A stretch of 64,000 nucleotides of DNA from Apoderus coryli (GCA_911728435.2 OU452210.1:7750001-7814000); one strand, 5' to 3'. Counted from the first letter of the stretch, positions 14,401 to 34,805 are shown. The notes: a model not told the origin generated them from the sequence alone. Program-made: numbers and translations.

Positions 14401-17400
14401 TGTTGGGTGTTTATACAAATATATACACTGTGTCCGCTTTATAAGCAGTTAACAACACTTCCTTGTAGTTTTATAGATTTGAACATTGGATATTATTATT
14501 TGTTGCTGAAATTGAAGCAATTGATATTATTTTTTATGGTAGATTTACAGTCATCTATTGGTATATTCCATCAAAACATAAAAAATTGATTTACATTTGT
14601 GCTTTTTGCGTACACCTAAACACTTATACCCAACATGGTGCGACGTCCATTTTATTCAAGGTTGCTTCGGGTTTTCCGTAAACCATATTCGTCAGGGGGT
14701 TGTTAATTACAACTTAATGCGTATGCTCATTGTTTGGGTATTTCGCCACTATTAAAATTCTTGCATTTTTTTTTTCTTTTGGTTTAATCGTCCCTCGTAA
14801 TTCCACAATTTCCTAATTTTATTCTATATCGATAGACCACCACACTTATCAATTTCAATAAAAAAAATAAATAAAAAAACTCTAATTAGTACAGCAGATA
14901 TTTTGGTCTACAACAATTTCAAAAAATTTACAAAATTTTAAACTGTATGTGATTGTAAACGTGATGTTTTGTGAAATAGATGTATTTTTATGTAAAAAAA
15001 AATTAATAAAAAAGTAAAGAAAAGATTTTAGTTTACACAATGTAATTTTTGGAATCTTAATTTACATTCTAAATTTTAATAACGAACTGTTTAATGAATT
15101 TTCATTTCAAGGAACAAAAAAGCGAAGTAGGTAAATCATGTTTTTACCATCGTCAAACAAAATTTCGTAATAAAATTAGACAGCGAAATGTAAATTTCGC
15201 TAAAAATGAAAAAAAGTTGCTTTCGAGTACCTTAAACCCAAAGAAAAAAAAAAAAAATTAACCGAAAAATGGTTCAAGAAAAACTATTAAAATTCTAAAA
15301 ATTAATCATTAAAAATAATTGTTTCGGAGTAATAATAAAAGCCACTGGGTGAATGAGTGAATCTAAATTTGTCAATGGCTTTTATGTTCAAAAAGTTGGA
15401 GAAAACTTAATATAGATAAAAACGTAAATTAAAAATTTATCTGAATGGAGTCTTCACCTTTGGGAACCAATCTGCTCCCGTCGTCAGAGGCTAAAAAATT
15501 CAATCTTTAATCAGTTATTGCAAATCTTTACCTTTTCACCCTTTATGAGTTTACTGTACTTGGCATTATTTGTCAAAATCAATGTATTTACAACCAAAAA
15601 AGAATTTAGGCAGAATTTCAATGAAAAATGCAATCTTTTGATGCCATTGACCCCACTAACGAATGCTTTATTTCATATTGCTGATCTGATATCACACATT
15701 TTTTGTCTTAACTATTTACAGTGACTGTGAAGATTTTTAGGATGAATTCATTTTCTTTACTTAAAATTACCTCATAACAAAACTACTCTTCGTTATATTT
15801 CAACATAAAAGACCACAATTATCATTTTGTTTTGTCTAAACGCTCGTGTTCCACTATACGGCAACCAAGTAAACTTGCAATGCTCAACGTGTTTATTACA
15901 AACGGGACATACTGTATTTGCTAGTTGTTACTGTGTATTCTGAGTCGACCATGGGTAGAAAAATGAAAACGGTGTCAAAAATGTTATTTCTTTTTTAGGA
16001 AGTGGAAAATTTTTTTTATCGATAACCACATTAACTTGTAATATTTGGTAGAAATTGTTAATTCACGATTATTCAATATTTTTAGTAAGCACAGAGATAA
16101 TTTACTGAATAAAATATAATCAATAGATAAAAAATTATGATTTTAATCGAAAATGAAAAATACACAAAATTTGATAATATTTTTAATAAAACAAACATTA
16201 TTAATGTGTACGCCTAACTTCTCACGTAGACTTGTTGGCGAACTATACTTATTCGCAAAAAAAATAATTTTATCTTTATATTTGCGATGTATAATTTGAT
16301 GTTATCTTAACTTGCGCTTGCGTTTCAGCAGTGTCAAAGTCTATTTAATTTTAAAAATATCTTTGGGTTCACCACGTACCTACTTGTAGGTGTAGGAAGG
16401 TGTTTAGAAAAGGTTACAACACAAACTATTATTCTTATTCGATTTACCTATTTTCTCTATTATAAACGATATCTACATTTGTTTAGTATGTATATTTCTA
16501 AAAACAAAGATTAATAAATATATAATAACTAAATTTCCATACCCTTTGTATAAACAAACAATTAATTCCGCTTATTTAGATAATTTTAGTGGGTGTCCCT
16601 TGTGGGTACTCACCAACAAAAAATTACCAAATAATAACCGTTTCTGACCTTTTAGTCAGAATATGTGGACATAGTATGAACACTAATTATCGAAAAAACT
16701 GCAATATTATAATAGATATTCTATTTTTGTATGATGTTAGTTGTTTGAAAATCATGCACCCTTGAAAAATGTGTTAAAAAATTATAGAAAAAGGGCATAA
16801 TTTATGATATAACTCGTATGATCTTCTGAAATACTAAACTACGTCACAGTAAATATATTATATTTACGATGACTACGCCTAAAAAGCTATGGTGCCATTA
16901 TATAGTGTCCGTAGAGACGACCCTAATCCACCCAAATGTCGGGAAAATTAATTTTTATCGAGTTTTGAGATCGTTTATATAATCGTTTTTGTCATTACAT
17001 GACGCCAATGCTTCTAACCTATCAGAAAATCGTAGCTCTATGTTTTAAAACATGATTTTAATCTAAATTTAAAATTATAAGTAGAAAGAGTTCCACTTAA
17101 GAGTTTAAAAGTGTATTATAATTTGGTTCCTTTTGGTAACATGAACTCAGCGAGCGATACATTTTTCTTGCTTAAAAATCGGTTCAAAAGTAGATCTATA
17201 CTGCGGACAGACTAACCGATTCCTTTTTTCCGAATATAAATTGTCTGATGTAACAATTGGTTCTAAATATTTTTTGGTTTTCGATTTGCGACACTAATGG
17301 GAGGGAATTTTAGGTAGAGCATTGGGAAATTGTTTCGTATAATCTTTGTAAGGAGCCATCATCATTTTTTGGATTTTGAGGTAGCTAATAGCGAACGGTT

Positions 17401-18255
17401 TAGTTGTTAATGCCAAATGTGTTCATACAAACTTTTTTTCAAACGTCATCAATATTAATAGTCAAATAATAGTTTAAAGACGATTCCCTTCTATTATTTT
17501 GGGTTTTGCGCCGTTTTCTCAACTGTACTTAAAATAAATATCCTTCTTTAGACCCAGTTCATGTTTTTCTAAAATAGAAGTAATATTTTTGTTACAAGAT
17601 GTGTTCTCAACGTTGTGAAATACATTTCTTTCAAATATTCGACGATAGCCTGTGTATGACACCTTGCTACATAATTTTCTATTTTTCCGTGCTTTTAAGT
17701 TTTTCATGACTGTTGTTTTCCTGCATTTCCACAAAAACATAATTCTTCATTCGCGTTCTCAGGGCCATATTAGCCAGCTTCAAGTTTAGCATCATCATCA
17801 TCATGTTTGTCCTAAAAATATTTCAAAATAAACATGCACAGGCCTAATTGCTGTGTAGATATACGCGGAAGTGGCACAATTTTGAATTTATTAACCAAAG
17901 AAACAGAACTTTTTATTCTTATGGTTTCGATTCACTAGTGAGTTGAGGCACAAAGTACTGTTTCAAGCTTCAAGGTAATGCTTGTTTACTAGATCTGTAG
18001 AATGTAATTGTTATATTCGTACAGTAAAATATTTAATGTCTAGCTACAAAATAAAAAGGTAACTACAAACAACACAGTTACCTACCTTTAAGAAACAAAA
18101 GTTTAGAATAAAATAAAATATTCCTTTTTTTTATTTAAATTACTAACCCAAGAAACGTGTGTCGAATCAAAACTATCAGTGTGACCAACTCATCCTATAG
18201 CTACGCCCTTTATAACGTAAGATTTATTAAACAATACTACCTATATGCATTAATA
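11486..18255. other. Long gene-poor stretch
   Basis: Nearly 7 kb of AT-rich DNA without a recognisable exon. It holds one perfect hairpin (13023-13079). A locally more GC-rich patch near 14290-14335 contains ACCGCGGTCGTACGACTCAC and could be a promoter or non-coding first exon on either strand, but nothing proves it. The short open frames at 13503-13733, 15518-15724 and 17519-17740 have no domains or splice context that I recognise. Confidence 0.4.
13023..13079. repeat. Perfect 16-bp-arm hairpin
   Basis: AAAACCAAAATATCTG at 13023-13038 is repeated as its exact reverse complement at 13064-13079, with a 25-base loop. It has no poly-T run and no adjoining gene. It is probably the remnant of a foldback or MITE element. 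Confidence 0.75.
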
Positions 18256-18469
18256 ACACAGGCCAACACACATTTTGGTGCCTGCGATTTTTTAACTGTT
18301 CCTGAGTAATTTTTGGATGCAGAATGTAAAAAGGTTCTCAGATTTTGTCTATCAGATCTAGTTTTTGAGATTTTTTAAAAAATTGTGTATATAATTTACG
18401 TTATAACTGTTATAATATATAATATTACTATTGACAGTTAAAAAAAACAAAGACACATGGATTTAAGTA

Positions 18470-18475
18470 TTTATT
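18470..18475 (-). terminator. AATAAA polyadenylation signal of the transposon gene
   Basis: On the minus strand an AATAAA hexamer lies about 35 bases after the stop codon of the 566-residue transposon protein and inside the left inverted end. This is the expected position for its polyadenylation signal. Confidence 0.5.
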
Positions 18476-18508
18476 GCAAAAACTTAATTTACATAATTAC
18501 ATTAGTCA

Positions 18509-20209
18509 CTAATCACATAAAAATTTTCTTTTATACGATTTTCTAGAATGGAGTTTACTAGGGCAGTCTCGCTGAAGGCTCCAGCAGTAGTCCGCCATCA
18601 TGTGGCTATCCCATCGTCCTTGATAACGATCTTCCATAGTTTTAATATCCTGGTGGAATCTTTCCCCCTGTTCTTCACTACAATCACCTAAGTTTTCTGG
18701 AAAACGATCTAGGTGGCTGTGGAGGTAGTGAACTTTTATACTCATGTTACAGCCGAGAATATTAAAATTTGAAAGCATAGTTTCCACTAATTCTACGTAA
18801 TTGTCTGCTTTATGATTGCCAAGAAAATTTTGTACTACTTGAACAAATGAACTCCAAGCGTTAGATTCAGTCTCGTTCATTGATGTGGTGAATTGTGGAT
18901 CTTTAACAAGTTGCCTTATTTGAGGACCATCAAATATACCAGCTTTTAGTTTTTCCGTGCTAATGCCAGGAAATTTACGTGACAAATACCCAAAACAATT
19001 TCCATCTCGATTTAAGGCCTTCACAAATTGCTTCATTATGCCTAGCTTGATATGCAAGGGCGGAAGTAAGATTTTTTCTCTTGAAACCAAAGGTTCGTTG
19101 ATCACGTTTTGTATTCCTTGAATCATGACATCTCTTGAAGGCCAATTTTTGTTAACCCAGTGCTCATTTTTAGCTCTGCTGTCCCAAAGGCACAAAAAAC
19201 AAGGATATTTTGTATAACCACTCTGCTGTCCAAGGAGGAAGTTAATCATTTTTAAATCAACACAAATTGACCACTGATGTTCTCCGTATTTAATTTTTCT
19301 CAAAACTAATGCTATTGTTTCATATTCTTCCTTCATGGTAGTAGAATGACCAATAGGAATTGAGCCATATTTGTTACCGTTATGTAAAAGAACACATTTT
19401 AAACTACGTTTTGAACTGTCAATAAAAAGGCGCCAATCATCTGGAGTGTATTCAGGCAAACCCATTTTTTCTAAGAGCCCTTTTATATTGTTACAGAATA
19501 CCAAGTCATTTTCCTGAGTGAAAAAAGGCAGCAGATCCTTATCTCTTTTACGATAAAATGTAATATTAGTACCTCGACAAAGTAGATTTTTTTCTTTTAA
19601 TCTGGATGCAAGTAATTCAGCGGATTCCTTTGAGAGATTCAGGTCTCTTATAAGATCGTTTAGTTCTTCTTGATTGAAACACTGCGGAGTTGCTAAATCT
19701 GCTTCAAAATCGCTGTCGTTTTCTGATTGAATTCTTTTAACTTCGTCAGACGTTGATGTTTCTGTATCATCTTCTGTCAGTTTGGGTAGACTGCTGAATG
19801 ATGGAACGGGTATTTCTTCCGAATGCACTACAGGCCTTCTTGCAGAATCTAGATCAGGATATGTCCATTTGTGTCTATTGTTTCTATTTATGCCTTTAAT
19901 ATTAACGAGACAAAAATAGCAGTCGTCATGATGGTTCCGCGGTTCTCTCCAAACCATTGGTACACCAAACTTTAGGCACTTCCTCTTTCCAGTTGTCCAC
20001 TGTCGCAAATGTTCAACACATGTTTTACATATGAAATGTGGGGCCCAAGATTTATCTTGATCTCCTAAATGAACGCCAAAATAGGCAAGATAAGCTCTTT
20101 TCACAAAGTCAGAAATCCTTTTTCTGCCCTCTTTCAAAGTGTATTCACCACACACATAACAAAACACATCGGGATGATTTACACAGGTACGTCTGCTTGT
20201 GGATGCCAT
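18509..20209 (-). CDS. Probable DDE-type transposase, 566 residues, unassigned family
   Basis: One uninterrupted, intronless frame from ATG to TAG inside a transposon with inverted ends. Residues 9-100 carry paired cysteines (C17/C20, C61/C64, C97/C100) plus C9, C78 and histidines, suggesting an N-terminal zinc-binding DNA-recognition region. Residues 130-180 are acidic and low in complexity, a likely linker. Residues 255-345 look like an RNase-H-type core: LFIDSSKRSLKCVLLHNG with Asp264, then SICVDLKMINFLLG with Asp318, followed by a CFLCLWDSR zinc-like motif. Near the C-terminus GDCSEEQGERFHQD offers Glu512, Glu513 or Glu516 as third acidic residue. The DDE reading is inference from spacing and context. 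Proteins of this kind look familiar as uncharacterised repetitive proteins in arthropod genomes. It is unlikely to be a host gene, because its span is framed exactly by the inverted repeats. Confidence 0.8.
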   Translation of the reverse strand: MASTSRRTCVNHPDVFCYVCGEYTLKEGRKRISDFVKRAYLAYFGVHLGDQDKSWAPHFICKTCVEHLRQWTTGKRKCLKFGVPMVWREPRNHHDDCYFCLVNIKGINRNNRHKWTYPDLDSARRPVVHSEEIPVPSFSSLPKLTEDDTETSTSDEVKRIQSENDSDFEADLATPQCFNQEELNDLIRDLNLSKESAELLASRLKEKNLLCRGTNITFYRKRDKDLLPFFTQENDLVFCNNIKGLLEKMGLPEYTPDDWRLFIDSSKRSLKCVLLHNGNKYGSIPIGHSTTMKEEYETIALVLRKIKYGEHQWSICVDLKMINFLLGQQSGYTKYPCFLCLWDSRAKNEHWVNKNWPSRDVMIQGIQNVINEPLVSREKILLPPLHIKLGIMKQFVKALNRDGNCFGYLSRKFPGISTEKLKAGIFDGPQIRQLVKDPQFTTSMNETESNAWSSFVQVVQNFLGNHKADNYVELVETMLSNFNILGCNMSIKVHYLHSHLDRFPENLGDCSEEQGERFHQDIKTMEDRYQGRWDSHMMADYCWSLQRDCPSKLHSRKSYKRKFLCD

Positions 20210-20669
20210 TGTTTCAGTTTAGTGTCTTGATACTACAAAACGACCAAAATTTACACAAAATGATAGCACAACTTTACTTGGGAAAACTCAGTAATATACT
20301 AAATCAAGTACAGCCAAGCAGGTATAGAAGGATCGGGTCATAGGCAATTACAGGTATAAAAGTAAGTAAGAGCATTGTATTGAGTAGTTCCTAGTATAGG
20401 AACATTGGGTCAGGGACAATTCCAGGTATCCATTTGGCTAATTAGATTCTGGGAAATTCCTATTTTGACGATTAAGTACATATTTATCTCTTTATTTGTT
20501 GTCCTTTATCAGAAAAAAATATATCATTTAACCTGTAACGTGTATCTCAAAAACTAGAGCTGATAGAAAAAATCTGGTGGCATTTTTGGAATCAGCACAT
20601 TAAAAACATCTAAAATCAGATGTTAGATTTCTGGCACCAAATTTTTTTTTTCATTTTGTTGGCCTGTGT

Positions 20670-21755
20670 AATTTATGAATCTTTATTTTGTTATTATGAA
20701 CTCTTGGTTCGGGTAACAAAACAATGACATTCCATAACACATAGGAGAAAGATATATGAACTCATAAACTGTTAATCTCCAATAACAATATGAATTGTTC
20801 ATAAAATATAGTTTAATTAAACTCTTTCTGTTTAAAAAATGTGTTTTATCATCTTAAAGATTGTTACTAACACGTCATGTAATGATAAAATAACGAATGT
20901 TGTTATTGTAAAATGTTCTTTCTTTTTGTGTTTTATTTTAACACACGCTTACTGGACTATCGGTAAAGTTGAGAAAGAAAGTTTGTTAGTAATAATTAAT
21001 TTGACTTAATGACTAATAATTAATATACTGTGGAGCAAAAATTTCTTTACTCAGTCTTTGAAAAATGTGTCTGGAGTTTAAATGATGGCCAACCGTGGAG
21101 TTCAATGGCTTTCAATCGCGCAGATGGTTCGTCGTCAATCAGTTTCGCCTTAACTTGATTCGTCAATCTAAGTGTGGTGAGCATATGCCATCCCATGGCG
21201 TGTCTAGCTTCGTGTAATCTGGGAGAATCATGGATATTTAATTTTTTTTTGAATCTGCTACAAGAATTCACGTATCGCAAATCTAATTTCAGTTTTTGAT
21301 TTGGAATGCAAAGTATCCCCTTTTCCATCCCTAAAATAATGATCTTTCTAATAAAACATTAAATCTGCCCCTTTACGCTTGGCTCCACCCTGGCAGACTT
21401 TAGGTCAAATTGGTAAGAAATAACAAGCTATAAACTTGCCAGAGTCTAAGCTATCACAATGAGGACACTGCAAGAGTGCATAAGTAAGTGTTTTGCAATT
21501 TGTTACTTCTAAAGAAATGTAGCATTCCCTTTTTTTCAGGTTTTTTTTTATATCTTAACACTGATATACTCCCGGTTATAGTCAATGAGGAATCATCCCC
21601 TAAATTTTTTTGTATTTGTTTGAATCACCTTGTGTCAAATTAGGGGATAATGGTGGGTAATATATGCCTTATTATTTCAAATTTGAGGAAGAAACTATAC
21701 GAGTGTCGTTCTTATCAGATAACCAAGTAGCGTCCCCATAAAACTACATGATAAT
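20670..21755. other. Spacer between two transposons
   Basis: About 1.1 kb between the 566-residue-protein transposon and the hAT element. It contains a 93-codon minus-strand open frame (21047-21328) with HEARHAMGWHMLT and ELHGWPSF stretches that do not look random, but I cannot assign it. Nothing else is recognised. Confidence 0.4.
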
Positions 21756-21763
21756 CTTATAAG

Positions 21764-22837
21764 TAAAGGGCGGAATATATGCACGTCAATTCAATTAAAA
21801 TATGCGCATATATATGCATAGTTTTTCTTTGAAATATGCAACAATATGCATTTATTTGTCAAAATATGCAATTATATGCCTTGAATATAACATGGAAAAA
21901 TAGAAATAAAGAAACGCCGACTCTTACAAAAATTATTTATTTTAAATAAAATTAAAAGAAAAATGTAATAGGTAAAATTTTTAACCTGAAATAGTATAAA
22001 ATGCATTTATAACGATATATTTTTCAAAATTTTCCGATAAAAGTGTTTGCCTTCTGTCTGTAAAAATATGTTTGTACAAAGAAAAAGTTCTTTCAACATC
22101 TACCGATGTGATCTGGCAATATTTTAATTTGGGTAGTAAGTTATAAGGCCAAGGTATAATGTTGGATGGATTAGTATCAAAAATATTTTTGACTTCCATT
22201 AAATACTTAAAGCCTTCATTCTTTCCCACAATAACTTCGAGTTTACTTCTTACTTGATTTCCTACATCACCGGGAACTTTTTTGCATTTGCCGGAAAAAG
22301 TTTCAACAATTTTAATTGATTCTCTTAAACTTATATTCCTACTTTCTAAAGAAGTTATTATATCTGGTATAAAACTAAAATTAACCTTAATAAAAACAAG
22401 TTCCTTAGCTAAATTTACAGTTTTTAATACTGCTTGACTTTGCACTACACACTGTGAATTGTCTTCTAAATCTAAAACTATGTCTTTAATGGCTTCAAAA
22501 TGGTCTGCGTAGAATATCGCGGCCTTAATCCATGTTCCCCATCGAGTAATTACGGGCTCTGGAGGTAAACTAACTAAATTCCTAAACATCCAATAAATGC
22601 CGGCAATAAACCATATAATAGTAAAATGGGTCCATAAACAATATAATAATAAAACCTACCCACCTGTTAAATTATTTCAGTTACCTGCAAGGGTCGTACT
22701 TAATCTTTTGATAAAACGAAAAACATAAAAATATGCACACAAATTTTATTTTTGCCGAAATATGCAATTTTTTATGAAATTTGTAAAAATATGCAAAATA
22801 TGCAAATATATGCACTTTGCATATATTCCGCCCTTTA
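21764..22837 (-). mobile_element. hAT-superfamily element, internally deleted
   Basis: Inverted ends TAAAGGGCGGAATATATGC lie at both sides. They are flanked directly by the octamer CTTATAAG (21756-21763 and 22838-22845), an 8-bp target duplication of the nTnnnnAn form typical of hAT. Both subterminal regions are crowded with ATATGCA-type heptamers in both orientations, presumably transposase-binding sites. Only the C-terminal part of a transposase remains (minus strand), so the element is non-autonomous. Confidence 0.9.
21981..22589 (-). pseudogene. hAT transposase C-terminal fragment
   Basis: A 202-codon frame that lacks the BED zinc finger and most of the catalytic core. Near its start PVITRWGTWIKAA matches the region of hAT transposases that carries the conserved TRW. 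The last 60 residues, with SVDVERTFSLYK, FTDRRQTLL and FEKYIVI, match the hAT C-terminal dimerisation domain (S-x-x-x-E-R-x-F-S ... R-x-x-L). The first Met is probably internal to the original protein. The frame is still open, so the loss of the N-terminus is recent or the fragment belongs to a spreading deletion derivative. Confidence 0.82.
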
Positions 22838-22845
22838 CTTATAAG

Positions 22846-25800
22846 GATTATGCAGAAGCGTTACATAATTATTGTAAATGCTTTATTATTAATAAACATG
22901 TGTTATAGTTTATAACGTTCAGAACGTTTGTTTTTGGGTACAGGCGCCATTTTCCAAATTCTGTTCTACCAACGCGTTTCTGCCAAACATGGCAGAATCA
23001 TATATTGTTTAAAATGAAAAACAAACCTCACATACCATATGAATTTGCATAATTAATAGAATATCTAAAACAAATATATCATACAACTATTTATACTAAG
23101 TCAATAAAACACATAATTCTAACATCATATGTTGGTATTAATATCGCAAAATATTGCGTGGGATTGGAAAAATTAAGAACCAGTTGCTTGAAGGTACTTA
23201 TATTGCAAAACCTGTAGTAAACATAATGGAAATCTAGGGAGTACTACCAAAGTAAATAAAAAGATATATAGTTCAGTGGTGGAACTCTTTGAATACATTT
23301 TTAGAAATAGTCTACTAAAGCAAATCCATAATATCGATAAATATATTTTTCGAATAAATTAAAGAATCTGTAAAACACACAGGGCAGAAGTCCGCAACTT
23401 CTTTTATTAAATTAAATTATGTAGCCAGAAGGAACGAGATATACACAACTACTATAATATGTTCTCCGAGGATCTTATAAGTGGTTCATATTGAAATAAC
23501 ATGGTTATGCTGCTTTTTGGGGTTTCAAAAAGGCAAGGGAATTTATATTTGATTTTGTGGTCGAAAAGCTCCAAAAACAAGAGACAGAAGTAGGCTTGAC
23601 TAAACATCCAAGATGACCTAAATTTTGAATAGAAACCGCTGGGCGACTTAGTGTGTATGTGTGTTCGATTCTAGTAAAGTAGTTAATCGCAGTTAAAGAA
23701 TGGCAATTGCATCTCTATAAATATGTAAGTCGGAACAACTTGTTGAACTCTTTGTAAATAAGCCTTGATATATACTGAGTATATCGGGAGACCTGGTCAA
23801 CAATAAACCCTAAATCCTTCACAGTCTGAGTCTCCTCAGCGTAACAAATATATACCACTACGTATTATGAGCACAGTAATGCTGATGGCAACAAATAAAA
23901 ACAGATGCAAAATTAAAGGCATACCCTGAAGTTATCCGCTCCTACTCTTTAATCAATTTGGGGGATTTCATTTATTTTTCAAAGTAGAAGTTCGTGAACC
24001 GGTTTAATAATGATCGAACCTTCCCCATGGCCTTCTAAGCCGTCTCTGGTATAGCAGTATCTCCTAATCAAGTGATTTCCGAATGGAGTTTAATATATTT
24101 GGATACAAAGCTGAAAGCACAGGTAGTTTTGTATATATTATGCGACCATAAAATTGATTTATTATTTGTTGCTGTATGTATAAATATCAATTATTAATTT
24201 TGATATCTAAGTAACGATGTCAAACGTGACTGATTTCTGTTCACGGTGATTTAATATTATGACGTGATCACGACAACAGTTTCTTAGAATTAAAAATTTT
24301 GTTAGCTACTGTTGATTTTTTTTCTGGTACGTTTGATATATCCATGCTAAAAGCTTTTTAGTAGAAAGGCAACTCAGTTCAAGTAGTTAATAGTCCCACA
24401 AAAAAGTGTCTTGAAACAGGTATAAATTAACCCCTTGAAACGAATATCAAGATAAATTCCGTCTGCCTACTAAACAAAAAAATATGACATACAGATATAC
24501 GGGTATAGTTCACTCAGATAGTTCTTACCTTTTAACTAATTATTTTGTTTGTAAAGGTTAGAAACTAACTAAAAGGTTTCCTTATCTCTCAGCCTAATTC
24601 AGTAATAAACGCGACGATGACATCGTTCTCTCAGAATGGACATAATCGCATTTGAAAAATATGTTTTTCTAACGGGGAATAGCCATGAGCCACAAATAGA
24701 CCCCGATGCAGATCAACTACACACCCTGTATATAATTAAAATTTATATCTCAATTATTTTCGTTTAAATTGATTTGTGAATATTGTCAATAAACGATATC
24801 TGCAATTAATTTAAATTGATCTTTATACAAATTAAATTTGATATCGCGTAACTTATACAAGCTTTCCAAACAAGCGCACCTATGTCGATTGTGGGTTTTA
24901 TAGTAGAGTGATCTAGGATATATTCCAAAATTATTTCCATTTGCCATAAAAGCGTGTCTGTAGTTTTTTTTTTGCAAAATAATGATACTTTTTATTGAGC
25001 ATATTTTGTGAGAAGAAATCAATTAACCTAAAAGACAGCTGCCCACTCTAGACTAATGCACATGTACAGGAATTCATTTAGATTGCAATACAAAATGAAT
25101 GAATGATTTCCGTGGAGGAATTTCAAAAATTAACAGAACTCTCTATGTTTTCCCGAGTTTAAGGTAATAAGTAAGCAAGTTCTAATAATATAACAACTGA
25201 TGATGAGAATGTTCTCGATATATGTATGGTTAAGAAATTATTTGATGAATTAATTTTATACTATTTAAATAAATAAATGATTTATTATGCAAAAAAATAA
25301 AAATAATAAGTTTACAATTCTTACAATTCCAAGTTTGAATCCAATAAACAATAATTAATAAAGAAGGTTCTCATTTTGCATAAAAGATACCAGTTTCGCT
25401 AAATGCCAACAGTACATTAATATAGCAAAATCACATTACACATGTGTTCTAAATAGCCAGGAACAAATATAAAAAAAAATAGTAATACGAATCAGGATAT
25501 CGTATTTCTTAGCCTATGCTTAAACATATTTAACGTCAAACCAAGTAAATCAATGCAATCGTTAAGTAAGTGTGCGTCCATATATGCAAAACATCCCTGA
25601 AACCTCGATGTAGAATTTCTCGTTTCTTTGATGAATATACAGATTTTTTTATTTAAAATTGAGTAAAAGTAGTTTGAAAATAGTAAAACCTATTAATAAA
25701 TTTTGGCACCTTGTATTATATTCGAAATCGTTTTGTTTTTTTTTATTTAATTTTTTATCAGTAAAAAATATTACCTGAAAACCTCGTATTTTTTGGAGCT

Positions 25801-26912
25801 CCTTAAAAACATTTTTAGACATACTAGTTCGCTAAATTTATTTAATATTGAGGTATACACGCAGAATTATTGTCGGCCGCTTATTTGGACGCCCTGTATA
25901 TATGTATAATCCAGATTTCTTCTGATTTGGACATACAACACGCAGTAGTTATTTTATGTAAAATAAACTATTTGGTTTGAAGCAGATCAAGTTATTTTTT
26001 ATTTTCATTACAGCCTATTAAACCCAATAAATTTTTCATTTTCATTATTTCAATAAATTATTAATTCAAAAAAAAAAACCTTAGTGTCTCCAGTTGTTTT
26101 TGATTATTTGATTCATATTGTATTGAAATTTTAATACAAAAATTTAACGTAAGAAATATTTATTTTAAAATGTGGGCGCTTGCAAATTAGTTTGGTTGTA
26201 TAGTAGTACTAAATAACTCCATGAAAGGCAGCGGCGCCGCGTACAGTATTTTTAAATAAATACTTTAAAAAAAAAATGAAATTTTTTAAAGCAGTGTGTT
26301 TTCTGATAAGTATAATTTATACTTACAAGAGAAGGGTGATTTCTAAAATACCTAACAATAGCATCTAGTTTTCTTCTAAACATAAATAACTTTCTCTCTT
26401 CAAGTCGAATTGGACTTACATTTTAGATAAGTAAGAGTAGTAAGAACATCTGGAATTTCTTCTTAAATAATTTGTTTGTAGATCTTAGTAAGTAAGATCT
26501 CCCAAGAATTCTGGTATTATTCAAGTTATGCTAAAAGCAAAACTGGATAGCAATTGGGCGGTAATTTTGGATACGTTGCCTAACATCCTTTTTAAATATA
26601 GGCTTGATAGTTTCCAGATATTTGGAAATTAATTATTTGACAACAATATGTTATAACTTTTTGAAACACTTTTGACAGCACTGGCAAAAAACTTGCAATA
26701 GTTTATTTCGTTGCTAGTGGAATTAATGTAAAAATTTATTAAATATGCAAAACCCACAATCAAAAATAAATTTGCTAAATTATTTTGCACGTTTCGGTAT
26801 ATAATTTGATAATTTGTTCCTTCTCCCACATAAAATTGATACCAAAAACGGAAATAGTCTGTTTAAAATTTTGTAAATTTATATTTGAGTTTACTAATAA
26901 ATTGTGTCTACA
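22846..26912. other. Intergenic region upstream of the CLIP protease
   Basis: About 4 kb of AT-rich DNA. Single copies of transposon-tip-like sequence (ACACCCTGTATATAA near 24719 and GACGCCCTGTATATA near 25889) occur without a clear partner end. No convincing exon was found. The promoter of the protease should lie in the last few hundred bases, but I see no decisive TATA or initiator motif. Confidence 0.4.
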
Positions 26913-34748
<7,836 letters not shown>

Positions 34749-34799
34749 ATAAATACACTTACAGCCGAATATTAAATTCAGTTGTGTTAATATAAATTC

Positions 34800-34805
34800 A
34801 ATAAA
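34800..34805 (+). terminator. Protease polyadenylation signal AATAAA
   Basis: An AATAAA hexamer 51 bases after the TAA stop of the CLIP protease. A second overlapping candidate follows the stop codon immediately, but this one has the more usual spacing. Confidence 0.6.

Larger units (their letters stand above)
18256..20669 (-). mobile_element. 2.4-kb DNA transposon with intact transposase-like gene
   Basis: The left end begins ACACAGGCCAACA and the right end is its exact reverse complement, 13 perfect bases. Similarity between the ends continues in blocks for about 125 bases, including TTTGGTGCC close to the tip and CTAGTTTTTGAGAT further in. A single large gene on the minus strand fills the interior. 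I could not identify a clear target-site duplication: left flank GCATTAATA, right flank AATTTATGA. The ends and gene content show a cut-and-paste transposon, but I cannot match it to a named superfamily. The uninterrupted reading frame suggests recent activity or selection. Confidence 0.85.

Noticed and set aside
20038..20343. 101-codon plus-strand frame
   Set aside because: It mostly overlaps the start of the 566-codon transposase gene on the other strand, which is clearly the real coding frame.
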